DNA of 6,344 nucleotides from Archaeoglobales archaeon (lineage in GTDB: Archaea > Halobacteriota > Archaeoglobi > Archaeoglobales > Archaeoglobaceae). This document shows, in pieces, positions 1 to 5,503 of the stretch (its first letter is position 1; each line of letters starts with the position of its first letter). The notes under the pieces are model-generated. The model worked only from the letters and a program-made list of their open reading frames with translations, was not told the origin of the DNA and did not search any database. The DNA is taken from NCBI GenBank assembly GCA_003662985.1, contig QMZD01000112.1, forward strand, positions 1 to 6,344, read 5' to 3'. The translations under genes were made by a program, and so were the position numbers.

Positions 1-1422
1 ACTGACACTCGGTGTGTAGTCCTTGTTATCCCTCACAAATCTCACAGCGGATTTGGCAGCAATTCTACCCTCCGTAAACGAGCCACTTGAGAACTTATGA
101 CCGCTCGCCCCAGCGCCATCACCGCACGTGAAAAGCCCCATCACGGTGGTCATTCTGTTGTAGAGAGCCGGGAAAGCATCCTTATATTCATCTGGCATGA
201 GATCGGAGGGGCCAACTACCCATGCACCGCTCGCTCCCGCATGAGAGCCTATGAAATAGGGTTCAGATGATGCGATTTCTGACGGCTGTTCAGCTGGATC
301 TATGTTCATCGCAGCCCAGAGCAGGGCTTGCGATATCGTCATGTCAAGAAAGTCTTCCCACGCCTCACTCTCGAGTTCCTTGAACTTCTTCTTCCTCTGC
401 TTTTCATCCGGAATTTCCTCTGCAAGGGCCTTTATGGCCTCCGGTGTTCTCATGTAGATCGGTCCTTTACCCTCCTTTATGTCAAGAAGCATGGCATGGT
501 TTCTCAGACATGTAGGCATTGGCTCCATAGATCCATAGGGCTGGAACTTTTCAACCTCCGCCTTTCTGCTTACCATGTACTCCTCACCATAGGCATTCGT
601 TGCCTTTGACCTGAACAACAGGAACCAAGCTCCCACAGGGCCATAACCATCCTTGTATCTGGCTGGAACAAACCTTGCATCCATGCATGTGAGCTCAGCA
701 CCAACCTGAGCCATTAACGCATAGGTTGAACCGGCGTTCCATGGTGGATACCAAGCTCTACCCAAGCCTTCTCCCATTGCTCTTGGTCTGAAGACATGAA
801 CAGCCCCACCCATGGCACATATCACAGCTTTAGCTTTAAAAACATAGAACACGTCCTCCCTTACACTGAATCCTACTGCACCGCAAACCCTGTTCGGATC
901 GTTATCATCGGTTAGCAGGTGTGTAATCATCACTCTCTCGTAAATGTTGTCCATCCCAAGAGCACTCTTTGCAGCTTCAGCAACGATAACCTTGTAGCTC
1001 TCTCCGTTTATCATTATCTGCCATGGACCTTCTCTAACATATTTCCCATCTTTATCCTTCCATATGGGCAATCCCCATTTTTCAAAGAGGTGAACCGTTG
1101 AGTCGACGTGTCTTCCGATATCGTAAACGAGATCCTCTCTTATTATCCCCATCAGATCGGTCCTAACGTATTTGACAAAATCTTCAGGAGCCCACTGCCC
1201 GTAGCTAGCCCTTCCACTCATGCCGAGATAAGTGTTTATAGCAGAAAGACCCATCGCTACAGCTCCACTTCTATCAATTGCAGCCTTGTCAACGAGTGTT
1301 ACTTTCAAACCTAGTGGCTTTGCCCAGTAAGATGCTTCTACAGCTGCTCCACATCCCGACATCCCCCCTCCAAGTATTAGAATGTCAGTCTCAATTTCTC
1401 TAATTTCGGCTTCGTACGGCAT
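1..1422 (-). CDS. aprA: Adenylylsulfate (APS) reductase alpha subunit AprA, C-terminus cut by window edge
   Basis: FAD-binding catalytic subunit of dissimilatory APS reductase, which reduces APS to sulfite and AMP in the cytoplasm. The frame is open from ATG at 1422 to base 1, giving 474 residues of about 640 expected, so the C-terminal quarter is missing. Residues 18-27 (GGGMSGCGAA) form the dinucleotide-binding loop after the first beta strand, and D45 ends the second strand. Residues I recall as lining the substrate pocket of the A. fulgidus enzyme appear to be present: W224 in AWYPPWN, R255 in FVPARYKDGYGP, H394 in GSHAG and F444 in SGHKFSSGSF. This matching was done by eye, without an alignment. 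The gene is last of the four seen in the operon and begins 13 bases after the aprB stop. GGGGGTG at 1434-1428, 5 bases upstream, supports the start. Related flavoproteins (fumarate reductase, succinate dehydrogenase) are excluded by these motifs and by the adjacent aprB. Confidence 0.97.
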   Translation of the reverse strand, partial: MPYEAEIREIETDILILGGGMSGCGAAVEASYWAKPLGLKVTLVDKAAIDRSGAVAMGLSAINTYLGMSGRASYGQWAPEDFVKYVRTDLMGIIREDLVYDIGRHVDSTVHLFEKWGLPIWKDKDGKYVREGPWQIMINGESYKVIVAEAAKSALGMDNIYERVMITHLLTDDNDPNRVCGAVGFSVREDVFYVFKAKAVICAMGGAVHVFRPRAMGEGLGRAWYPPWNAGSTYALMAQVGAELTCMDARFVPARYKDGYGPVGAWFLLFRSKATNAYGEEYMVSRKAEVEKFQPYGSMEPMPTCLRNHAMLLDIKEGKGPIYMRTPEAIKALAEEIPDEKQRKKKFKELESEAWEDFLDMTISQALLWAAMNIDPAEQPSEIASSEPYFIGSHAGASGAWVVGPSDLMPDEYKDAFPALYNRMTTVMGLFTCGDGAGASGHKFSSGSFTEGRIAAKSAVRFVRDNKDYTPSVS

Positions 1423-1427
1423 AACTA

Positions 1428-1434
1428 CACCCCC
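1428..1434 (-). promoter_or_regulatory. Ribosome-binding site of aprA
   Basis: GGGGGTG lies 5 bases before the aprA ATG and begins one base after the aprB stop codon. It can pair with the archaeal 16S 3' end (canonical GGAGGTG) with one G-U wobble. It fixes the aprA start at 1422. Confidence 0.75.
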
Positions 1435-1435
1435 A

Positions 1436-1879
1436 TCATTTCTTTAAAGTTGGAAAATCCACTCCTAACGTCTCCGGCTCTGAGAATAGGAGTTCATTGT
1501 CCAGATCCTCAACTTTCGCCTCCGGAAATCCTTCATGTGCTTGAATCGATCCCTCGGGAGTGGTTCTTATCGGGAACTTGAACCTCTTTATTTTTCCATT
1601 TCTAAACTTCACAGTCCACATTATTGAGTCACTGCCCCTGAGGGGTGTGACACTCGCACCCAATGGGACGAAGTCCGCATATCCTCTAACCTCAATCGCC
1701 TGCTGTGGGCAGATTTTTACACAGTTATAGCACTCCCAGCACATCTCAGGTTCTCTGTTGTATGCTTTCTCCGTCTTCTTGTCCAACACCATGAGGTCAT
1801 TCGGGCAGATGTACTGGCACGCTGTTTTGTCCAAAGCCTTACATCCATCACACTTTTCCGGATTCACATAACTTGGCAT
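1436..1879 (-). CDS. aprB: Adenylylsulfate (APS) reductase beta subunit AprB, two [4Fe-4S] clusters
   Basis: Electron-transfer subunit of APS reductase. It carries electrons from the physiological donor (in sulfate reducers thought to be the Qmo complex) to the FAD in AprA. The protein has 147 residues, close to the roughly 150 of known AprB. Eight cysteines fall in two ferredoxin-like sets: C10, C13, C21, C25-P and C47, C50, C53, C57-P. The longer C13-x7-C21 spacing in the first set is typical of AprB rather than a plain 2[4Fe-4S] ferredoxin. W48, inside MCWEC, matches the tryptophan I recall as Trp-B48 in A. fulgidus, proposed to relay electrons from cluster to FAD. Residues 60-147 form the C-terminal extension that clamps AprA in this family. 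GGGGGTG sits 5 bases before the ATG, and aprA follows 13 bases after the stop. Confidence 0.97.
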   Translation of the reverse strand: MPSYVNPEKCDGCKALDKTACQYICPNDLMVLDKKTEKAYNREPEMCWECYNCVKICPQQAIEVRGYADFVPLGASVTPLRGSDSIMWTVKFRNGKIKRFKFPIRTTPEGSIQAHEGFPEAKVEDLDNELLFSEPETLGVDFPTLKK

Positions 1880-1884
1880 TTTTT

Positions 1885-1891
1885 CACCCCC
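1885..1891 (-). promoter_or_regulatory. Ribosome-binding site of aprB
   Basis: GGGGGTG is followed by five A residues and then the aprB ATG. Sequence and spacing are the same as at aprA, and one base shorter in spacing than at sat. Confidence 0.75.
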
Positions 1892-1920
1892 AATCCTTCT
1901 TTTTATTTTGATTTTTTAAC

Positions 1921-1930
1921 TATTTTTAAA
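1921..1930 (-). promoter_or_regulatory. Possible internal promoter (TATA-like) ahead of aprBA
   Basis: The gap between the stop of the upstream small gene and aprB is 58 bases and very AT-rich on this strand. It contains TTTAAAAATA about 42 bases before the aprB ATG, at a distance that would allow a short leader carrying the ribosome-binding site. No convincing BRE purine block is seen just upstream, so this may be only AT-rich spacer. A second promoter would let AprAB be made in excess over ATP sulfurylase, but that is inference. Confidence 0.25.
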
Positions 1931-1938
1931 TTAAATTT

Positions 1939-2304
1939 TTAAATTTCTGAGGTATCTATTTCAGGTGGCGGTATGTATTCCGACTCCTTCTCCGCAAGTT
2001 CTTTGATTTCATCGATTCTTTTAAAAACGGCCTCGATTACATCGACACCTAAACTCTTCTTGTTGACCACCTCATTGAAAAGTGCTCTTTTGAAAGCTAC
2101 AGGCAGATCTTCGAGATAGCCCCTCGAGTCGATTCTCGCATTGGGGAATTCGGCAAGGATTTTCTTTGACCACTCTTCGGGAACCTCAAGTACTAAGGAT
2201 TTTATCTGGCCACCGAAAAGGGTTGTAAGTTTTTTCTCAAGTTCCGTACCTTTTATCTTTGAAAGCCTTGCGTCGTCCAACAACAAACCTATGTAGTGTA
2301 CCAT
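1939..2304 (-). CDS. Conserved small protein between sat and aprB, function unknown
   Basis: A 121-residue protein with no family I can name. From memory, A. fulgidus carries a similar-sized gene (called orf2) at this place between sat and aprBA, so it is probably an inherited part of the operon. The sequence has no cysteine, so it binds no iron-sulfur cluster of its own. It has no signal peptide or membrane span and is rich in Lys and Glu. Residues 1-10 (MVHYIGLLLD) look like a hydrophobic beta strand, 20-55 and 68-106 look mostly helical, and the tail from 109 is proline-rich and acidic (EYIPPPEIDTSEI). A soluble accessory or interaction protein for Sat or AprAB is a guess from context only. 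The ATG at 2304 is chosen because GAGGTG ends 6 bases before it. The ATG at 2310 overlaps the sat stop and would touch the ribosome-binding site, and GTG at 2313 would start inside it. Confidence 0.88.
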   Translation of the reverse strand: MVHYIGLLLDDARLSKIKGTELEKKLTTLFGGQIKSLVLEVPEEWSKKILAEFPNARIDSRGYLEDLPVAFKRALFNEVVNKKSLGVDVIEAVFKRIDEIKELAEKESEYIPPPEIDTSEI

Positions 2305-2308
2305 CGCC

Positions 2309-2317
2309 ATCACCTCT
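2309..2317 (-). promoter_or_regulatory. Ribosome-binding site of the small gene, inside the end of sat
   Basis: AGAGGTGAT is a near-perfect match to the archaeal anti-SD complement and lies across the sat stop codon (TGA at 2312-2310). It decides the start at 2304 and suggests translational coupling with sat. Confidence 0.7.
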
Positions 2318-3677
2318 TCAGATCTACCTCCATTGGAGGGATGTCAACCTCAAGAGTTCTGTCCTTCTCAGCAAGATACTTTGGATTCACGAATGGATAA
2401 CCATAGACCTTCCACCATTTCACTATCGCCTTGTAAACCTCTGGCCTCATGATTATGTTCGGTGGGAATATGCCTTCTGCAACCATTCCTCTGATGAAAC
2501 TGCCACTCAACTTCTGCTTCTCCTTTTCATGCCCGCATGTCTCGCTGTAAGCCATCTCCCCACACTTTGGGCAATACCAGAATTCCGCCATGTTTTGCGG
2601 GATTATCTTCAATCCGTAATCCACCTCGTTTGGTGGAGCTTCGAAACCGAAGCTCGGAATTCCCTTCGTCCACAGTATTTGGGTTGCATACATGTCATAG
2701 TATTCCCCAACAGCCGCATGATCTCTGCCAAACATGTGGTGTGTGCATCCCATGTTCTGCATGATTATGCCATGGAGCAACGACTCGATCGGATTGCCAT
2801 ATCTCATATCCCAGAGCGTAAATGTAACCATGTGTCTTTCCGGCTTTATGTATCTAAATCTGCTAACAGCAGCATGAGCTTCAAGAATTGCCTCATCAGG
2901 ATAATCTCCTCTCCTCTTTGCTCCGATTATAGCGTTTACGAGAATAGTCCTACAAGGCTCAACATCTCCTGTGTATGCGGCATTTTTCATCAACGCCTCA
3001 TGTCCAACATGGGGAACATTTCTCGTCTGATGGGCAATCGCAGTCCTACATCCTTTTTTCTTGAATTCCTCTCTGCACCTTACCGGTGGGAACCAGAACT
3101 TGTTGTAAGGATCCCTGAATTTAGGTTCATTGATTATCGTGTATTTGCCGGCTAAAATCACGGGATTTAGAGATCTGTAAATCATGTAACCCGGATGTTT
3201 CTGGTCGAAAGGAGCTTTTACAACCTCAGGATTTCTTTCGGGAGTTCCGAAGGTTCTCGTTGCGATGTCAACTGGATCGATCCTGTAAACCTCATCAATG
3301 TCGAGAATGGCAAAAGGCTGCCCTTTGAGTCTGAGCAGCAATCTATCGCCTTCTTCAACACCAAGATTCTTGTAATCCTCCTCACTCACATCAAACACGA
3401 TAGGATAGGGGAAAACCCATTCGTTCAGCAGTCTCCTTTCCTCAAGAACCCTCTCTACTTCATTCCTTACCATTGATCCTTCTACAGGGCTGAAGAAGCC
3501 ATAACAAATCGAAATTATTTCTCTGTAAACGTTCCTTATTGGAATGCCATCAAGCATAGTTGGTTTTATGTCGAAAGCAGTACAGCCATCAGCCATTTTT
3601 TTAGCACGGTCTGGATTTTTGATTACCCTATCTATTAGGATGCCACCATGAGGTGGTGGCATCTTCAACAATGCCAT
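2310..3677 (-). CDS. sat: ATP sulfurylase (sulfate adenylyltransferase), dissimilatory homo-oligomeric type
   Basis: Catalyses ATP + sulfate to APS + pyrophosphate, the activation step of sulfate reduction, in the cytoplasm. The protein has 455 residues, full length for the homo-oligomeric family and with no fused APS kinase domain. An N-terminal PUA-like domain spans roughly residues 1-190. The catalytic nucleotidyltransferase domain follows, with QTRN at 217-220, H223 and H226 of the HxxH-type motif, and GRDH at 317-320. C369, C372, C381 and H383 make a zinc-binding set like that known in the Thermus enzyme. The usual QxRNP motif reads QTRNV here. It is first in the operon, with GGGGGTG 6 bases before the ATG and a strong promoter upstream. 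The stop overlaps the ribosome-binding site of the next gene. The apr genes beside it argue for the sulfate-reducing direction rather than ATP generation. Confidence 0.97.
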   Translation of the reverse strand: MALLKMPPPHGGILIDRVIKNPDRAKKMADGCTAFDIKPTMLDGIPIRNVYREIISICYGFFSPVEGSMVRNEVERVLEERRLLNEWVFPYPIVFDVSEEDYKNLGVEEGDRLLLRLKGQPFAILDIDEVYRIDPVDIATRTFGTPERNPEVVKAPFDQKHPGYMIYRSLNPVILAGKYTIINEPKFRDPYNKFWFPPVRCREEFKKKGCRTAIAHQTRNVPHVGHEALMKNAAYTGDVEPCRTILVNAIIGAKRRGDYPDEAILEAHAAVSRFRYIKPERHMVTFTLWDMRYGNPIESLLHGIIMQNMGCTHHMFGRDHAAVGEYYDMYATQILWTKGIPSFGFEAPPNEVDYGLKIIPQNMAEFWYCPKCGEMAYSETCGHEKEKQKLSGSFIRGMVAEGIFPPNIIMRPEVYKAIVKWWKVYGYPFVNPKYLAEKDRTLEVDIPPMEVDLKR

Positions 3678-3683
3678 TCAATT

Positions 3684-3690
3684 CACCCCC
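3684..3690 (-). promoter_or_regulatory. Ribosome-binding site of sat
   Basis: GGGGGTG with six bases to the ATG lies in a very G-rich leader stretch (3697-3684, AGGGGGAGGGGGGTG type). A second GGGGGAG just upstream is an alternative pairing site. The match fixes the ATG at 3677. Confidence 0.75.
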
Positions 3691-3705
3691 CTCCCCCTTT
3701 CAAAA

Positions 3706-3719
3706 AAATAGTACTATTT
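3706..3719. promoter_or_regulatory. Perfect 14-bp palindrome, candidate operator of the sat-apr operon
   Basis: AAATAGTACTATTT is its own reverse complement. It starts 5 bases after the TATA box of the sat promoter. With a start site expected near 3701, it would cover about -18 to -5, where a bound dimeric regulator would block the polymerase. No cognate regulator gene is visible in the window. Confidence 0.5.
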
Positions 3720-3720
3720 C

Positions 3721-3739
3721 AAAATATATAAGCCTTTCG
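3721..3739 (-). promoter_or_regulatory. Promoter of the sat-apr operon (BRE and TATA box)
   Basis: Reading leftward, CGAAAGG (BRE, 3739-3733) runs directly into CTTATATATTTT (TATA box, 3732-3721). Both match archaeal consensus well. Transcription should begin about 25 bases on, near 3701, leaving a leader of about 24 bases that contains the ribosome-binding site of sat. Confidence 0.8.
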
Positions 3740-3791
3740 AATAATTTTTACACGATTAATCATACCTAAGATTAAATACTTCTTTTTCCTA

Positions 3792-3805
3792 AAATAGTCC
3801 TATTA
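3792..3805. promoter_or_regulatory. Second, imperfect copy of the sat-promoter palindrome
   Basis: AAATAGTCCTATTA matches the 3706-3719 palindrome at 12 of 14 positions and keeps the AATAG-CTATT arms. The centre-to-centre distance is 86 bp, about eight helical turns, so two bound dimers could lie on roughly the same face of the DNA. Confidence 0.45.
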
Positions 3806-3810
3806 TCGAG

Positions 3811-3819
3811 TATATTAAG
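3811..3819 (-). promoter_or_regulatory. TATA-like element upstream of the second palindrome copy
   Basis: CTTAATATA on the minus strand resembles the CTTATATA of the sat promoter and ends exactly 5 bases before the palindrome copy, as in the main promoter. The bases upstream (ATTTAGT) are a poor BRE. It is either a weak distal sat promoter or a decayed duplicate. Confidence 0.3.
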
Positions 3820-3896
3820 ACTAAATCATATTGTAAAGCTTTAAAAATTATTTTAATCCGTTAAAACAAGCAGATATAGAAAAGAAATTTTTTAGA

Positions 3897-3916
3897 AGTT
3901 TTAAAATTTTAAAACT
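3897..3916. repeat. Perfect 20-bp palindrome upstream of the DUF1786 gene
   Basis: AGTTTTAAAA is followed without a gap by its exact reverse complement. It ends 67 bases before the rightward start codon. The arms include TTTTAAAA, so part could act as a TATA element, but the outer AG/CT bases extend the symmetry beyond a plain A/T tract. It could be a binding site for a dimeric protein. It is not followed by a T-run, so a terminator is unlikely. Confidence 0.4.
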
Positions 3917-3952
3917 ATGTAAAAAATTAGGGCTGAACGAATTCAAAAACGA

Positions 3953-3960
3953 TTAAAAAC
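3953..3960 (+). promoter_or_regulatory. Possible TATA box for the DUF1786 gene (leaderless transcript)
   Basis: TTAAAAAC is centred about 27 bases before the ATG at 3984, the distance expected if transcription starts at the start codon itself. The absence of a good ribosome-binding site before that ATG agrees with a leaderless message. The box is weak and competing AT-rich stretches are nearby. Confidence 0.35.
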
Positions 3961-3983
3961 CCTTTCTGTTATTTTTCCCCCTG

Positions 3984-5039
3984 ATGAAAGATATGAGAAT
4001 ACTTACAATCGATGTCGGAACTGGAACGCAAGATATACTCCTATATGACAGCAACAAAAATCTAAAAAATTGTGTAAAGTTGATCCTTCCCTCTCCTACG
4101 AGGATTGTTGCCTCAAAAATCAAAAAAGCAACCGAGATGGACAAAGATATCTTCCTCTCAGGTTATACGATGGGCGGTGGACCGTGCACATTTGCCATAA
4201 AAGAGCACATCAGAGCGGGAAAAAGAGTGATTTCCCTTCCAAAACCCGCTTTAACATTCAACGATGATTTGAAAAGGGTCAAGGAGATGGGAGTTGAGGT
4301 TGTCGAAGAAAAAGAGGAACGCCAAGAAAAAAATCTGCTTGAGATTGAAATGAGAGATGTCATGCTCAGCGAGTTCAATTCCTTCTTTGGTTCCATAAAC
4401 GTGGATTTACCGGAAAAAATTTTTGTAGCAGTTCAGGATCACGGTTTTTCGCCCAAAATGAGCAATAGAAAGTTCAGATTCAAGGTTTTTGAGAGAACTG
4501 TTAAAGAAGGAAACATATACTCATTTTTCTATCCGGGTAATGATGTACCTTACTACTTCAACCGAATGAGAAGTGTCGTGGAGAGCATAAAAGATTTTGG
4601 CGAAGAAAATGGATTTGAATTCGATGTTTACGTGATAGATACTGTTTTTGCAGCTTTAATTGGAGCCATGACCGATGCAAGGGATTTTCCAGCGTTCATA
4701 CTCAACTTCGGTAATTCCCATACAATAGGGGCTGTGGTAGAAAAGAACGGAGAAATATACTCAATTTTCGAGCATCACACATCCATTTTGCGAAAAAGGG
4801 GAAAGAGATGGATTGCTTTGTTTCTTAAAAAATTCCTTAATGGAGAAATTAGCAACGAGGATGTTTTCAACGATGGCGGACATGGGGCTTTCATAAAAGA
4901 TCTGGTAAAGCCAAAGGATTTCATTTCCATCGGTCCAAATACCGAGTTGAGTCCCTACAGAATTGCAAACCTTTATGACACGATGATTGCAGGAAATTTA
5001 GGGATGATAAGAGCTTATGGTGAGACAGGCGATGGATGA
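3984..5039 (+). CDS. DUF1786 family protein, predicted ATPase of the actin-like (ASKHA) fold
   Basis: A 351-residue soluble protein of unknown role. From memory of the family it is DUF1786, found mainly in archaea. D10-VGTGTQD at 10-17 looks like the phosphate-1 loop of the actin/Hsp70/sugar-kinase fold, and FILNFGNSHT near 238-247 like the phosphate-2 loop. Other stretches I associate with the family are SGYTMGGGP (59-67), VQDHGFSPK (150-158), SNRKFRF (160-166) and NDGGHGAF (296-303). The family has been labelled a putative pyruvate formate-lyase activating enzyme. This protein has only two cysteines (C30, C68) and no radical-SAM CxxxCxxC motif, so that label is not supported here. ATG at 3993 (MRILTIDVGTG) is an alternative start; 3984 is kept because it fits the TATA spacing. 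Its last 8 bases overlap the next gene. Confidence 0.85.
   Translation: MKDMRILTIDVGTGTQDILLYDSNKNLKNCVKLILPSPTRIVASKIKKATEMDKDIFLSGYTMGGGPCTFAIKEHIRAGKRVISLPKPALTFNDDLKRVKEMGVEVVEEKEERQEKNLLEIEMRDVMLSEFNSFFGSINVDLPEKIFVAVQDHGFSPKMSNRKFRFKVFERTVKEGNIYSFFYPGNDVPYYFNRMRSVVESIKDFGEENGFEFDVYVIDTVFAALIGAMTDARDFPAFILNFGNSHTIGAVVEKNGEIYSIFEHHTSILRKRGKRWIALFLKKFLNGEISNEDVFNDGGHGAFIKDLVKPKDFISIGPNTELSPYRIANLYDTMIAGNLGMIRAYGETGDG
5019..5023 (+). promoter_or_regulatory. Ribosome-binding site of the nuclease-like gene
   Basis: GGTGA lies inside the end of the DUF1786 gene, 8 bases before the ATG at 5032. It favours that start over the ATG at 5017, which has only GGGATGAT about 8-10 bases upstream. Confidence 0.4.
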
Positions 5040-5430
5040 GATTTCATGGCAGGAATTTGAAGAAAAGGTAAAAGATATCTTGGAAAGTAACAACTTCAAA
5101 ACCGATTTTAGGGTTGTTTTTAAGGATGAACACGGAAGATCCGAGATAGATGTTGTTGCCGAAAGGTTCGGTCTAATTCTCGGTGTTGATGCCAAGAGAT
5201 ACAATAAGAACTGGCAGAGGAGGAGTGCACTGAAAAAAGAGGCTCAAAAACATAGGAACAGATGTTTGAGGTTTTCAAAAATTTTGAACTCTAAAGTTGT
5301 CCCAGTCATCGTCTCTCTACTCGATGATGAGTTGTATACGTACGATGGGTGTTTAATCGTGCCTTTTAAATCTTTCAATGACTTCCTTCTTAACTTGCAC
5401 TTCTATTTGGAGGAGTTAGGTTTCGGTTGA
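5032..5430 (+). CDS. Small PD-(D/E)XK nuclease-like protein (Mrr / Holliday-resolvase superfamily)
   Basis: A 132-residue protein with the restriction-endonuclease fold signature. E10 sits in the first helix (WQEFEEKVKDIL), D40 in SEIDVVAERFG, and D53-A-K55 in ILGVDAKRY. This E ... D ... DxK layout is that of metal-dependent DNA cleavage. R76, R78 and many lysines between 56 and 85 could contact nucleic acid. The length suits a single-domain enzyme like the archaeal Hjc resolvases or a stand-alone Mrr catalytic domain, but I recognise neither specifically. No methylase, helicase or specificity subunit is adjacent, so a restriction system is not shown. It overlaps the DUF1786 gene by 8 bases (ATGGATGA), implying co-transcription and coupling. 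ATG at 5017 would add five residues. Confidence 0.8.
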   Translation: MDEISWQEFEEKVKDILESNNFKTDFRVVFKDEHGRSEIDVVAERFGLILGVDAKRYNKNWQRRSALKKEAQKHRNRCLRFSKILNSKVVPVIVSLLDDELYTYDGCLIVPFKSFNDFLLNLHFYLEELGFG

Positions 5431-5449
5431 ATGATTGCAAACTGAATGG

Positions 5450-5478
5450 CTACAACTACAACTGATTACAAATTACAA
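5450..5478. repeat. Short tandem motifs in the gap before gatC
   Basis: CTACAA occurs twice in tandem (5450-5461) and ATTACAA twice in tandem (5465-5478), separated by CTG. The two units share the TACAA core, giving four copies in 29 bases. This could be a slipped low-complexity tract or half-sites for a regulator; nothing else supports a function. Confidence 0.3.
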
Positions 5479-5503
5479 AAACTAAAGACCGATTAGGTTC
5501 AGA

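Larger units (their letters stand above)
3678..3983. other. Divergent intergenic region, AT-rich, with promoters and palindromes
   Basis: This 306-base stretch separates the leftward sulfate operon from the rightward DUF1786 gene. It holds the sat promoter, two related palindromes each placed after a TATA-like box, a 10-bp palindrome (TAAAGCTTTA, 3834-3843), a perfect 20-bp palindrome, and a TATA-like box for the rightward gene, each listed separately where supportable. No coding frame, tRNA or structured RNA was recognised. Base composition is much more AT-rich than the flanking genes. Confidence 0.8.

Noticed and set aside
1..1422. Fumarate reductase or succinate dehydrogenase flavoprotein
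   Set aside because: The general FAD fold is shared, but the AWYPPWN, ARYKDGYGP and SGHKFSSGSF motifs and the adjacent aprB and sat identify AprA.
2259..3155. A 298-codon open frame on the plus strand antisense to sat
   Set aside because: It lies entirely opposite sat and the start of the small gene. Its translation is rich in Ser, Arg, His and Cys with no recognisable domain, and no ribosome-binding site or promoter precedes it. It is the antisense shadow of strongly conserved coding sequence.
3897..3916. Intrinsic terminator
   Set aside because: The symmetric element has no loop, is nearly all A/T and is not followed by a T-run on either strand. It lies between gene 5' ends, not after a gene.
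4163..4396. Minus-strand open frame opposite the DUF1786 gene
   Set aside because: Serine-rich antisense translation with no motif; the plus-strand frame has clear family motifs.
5032..5430. Part of a restriction-modification or named defence system
   Set aside because: No methyltransferase, helicase, ATPase motor or specificity gene is adjacent. Only the nuclease fold is supported; the partner is a DUF1786 protein of unknown role.
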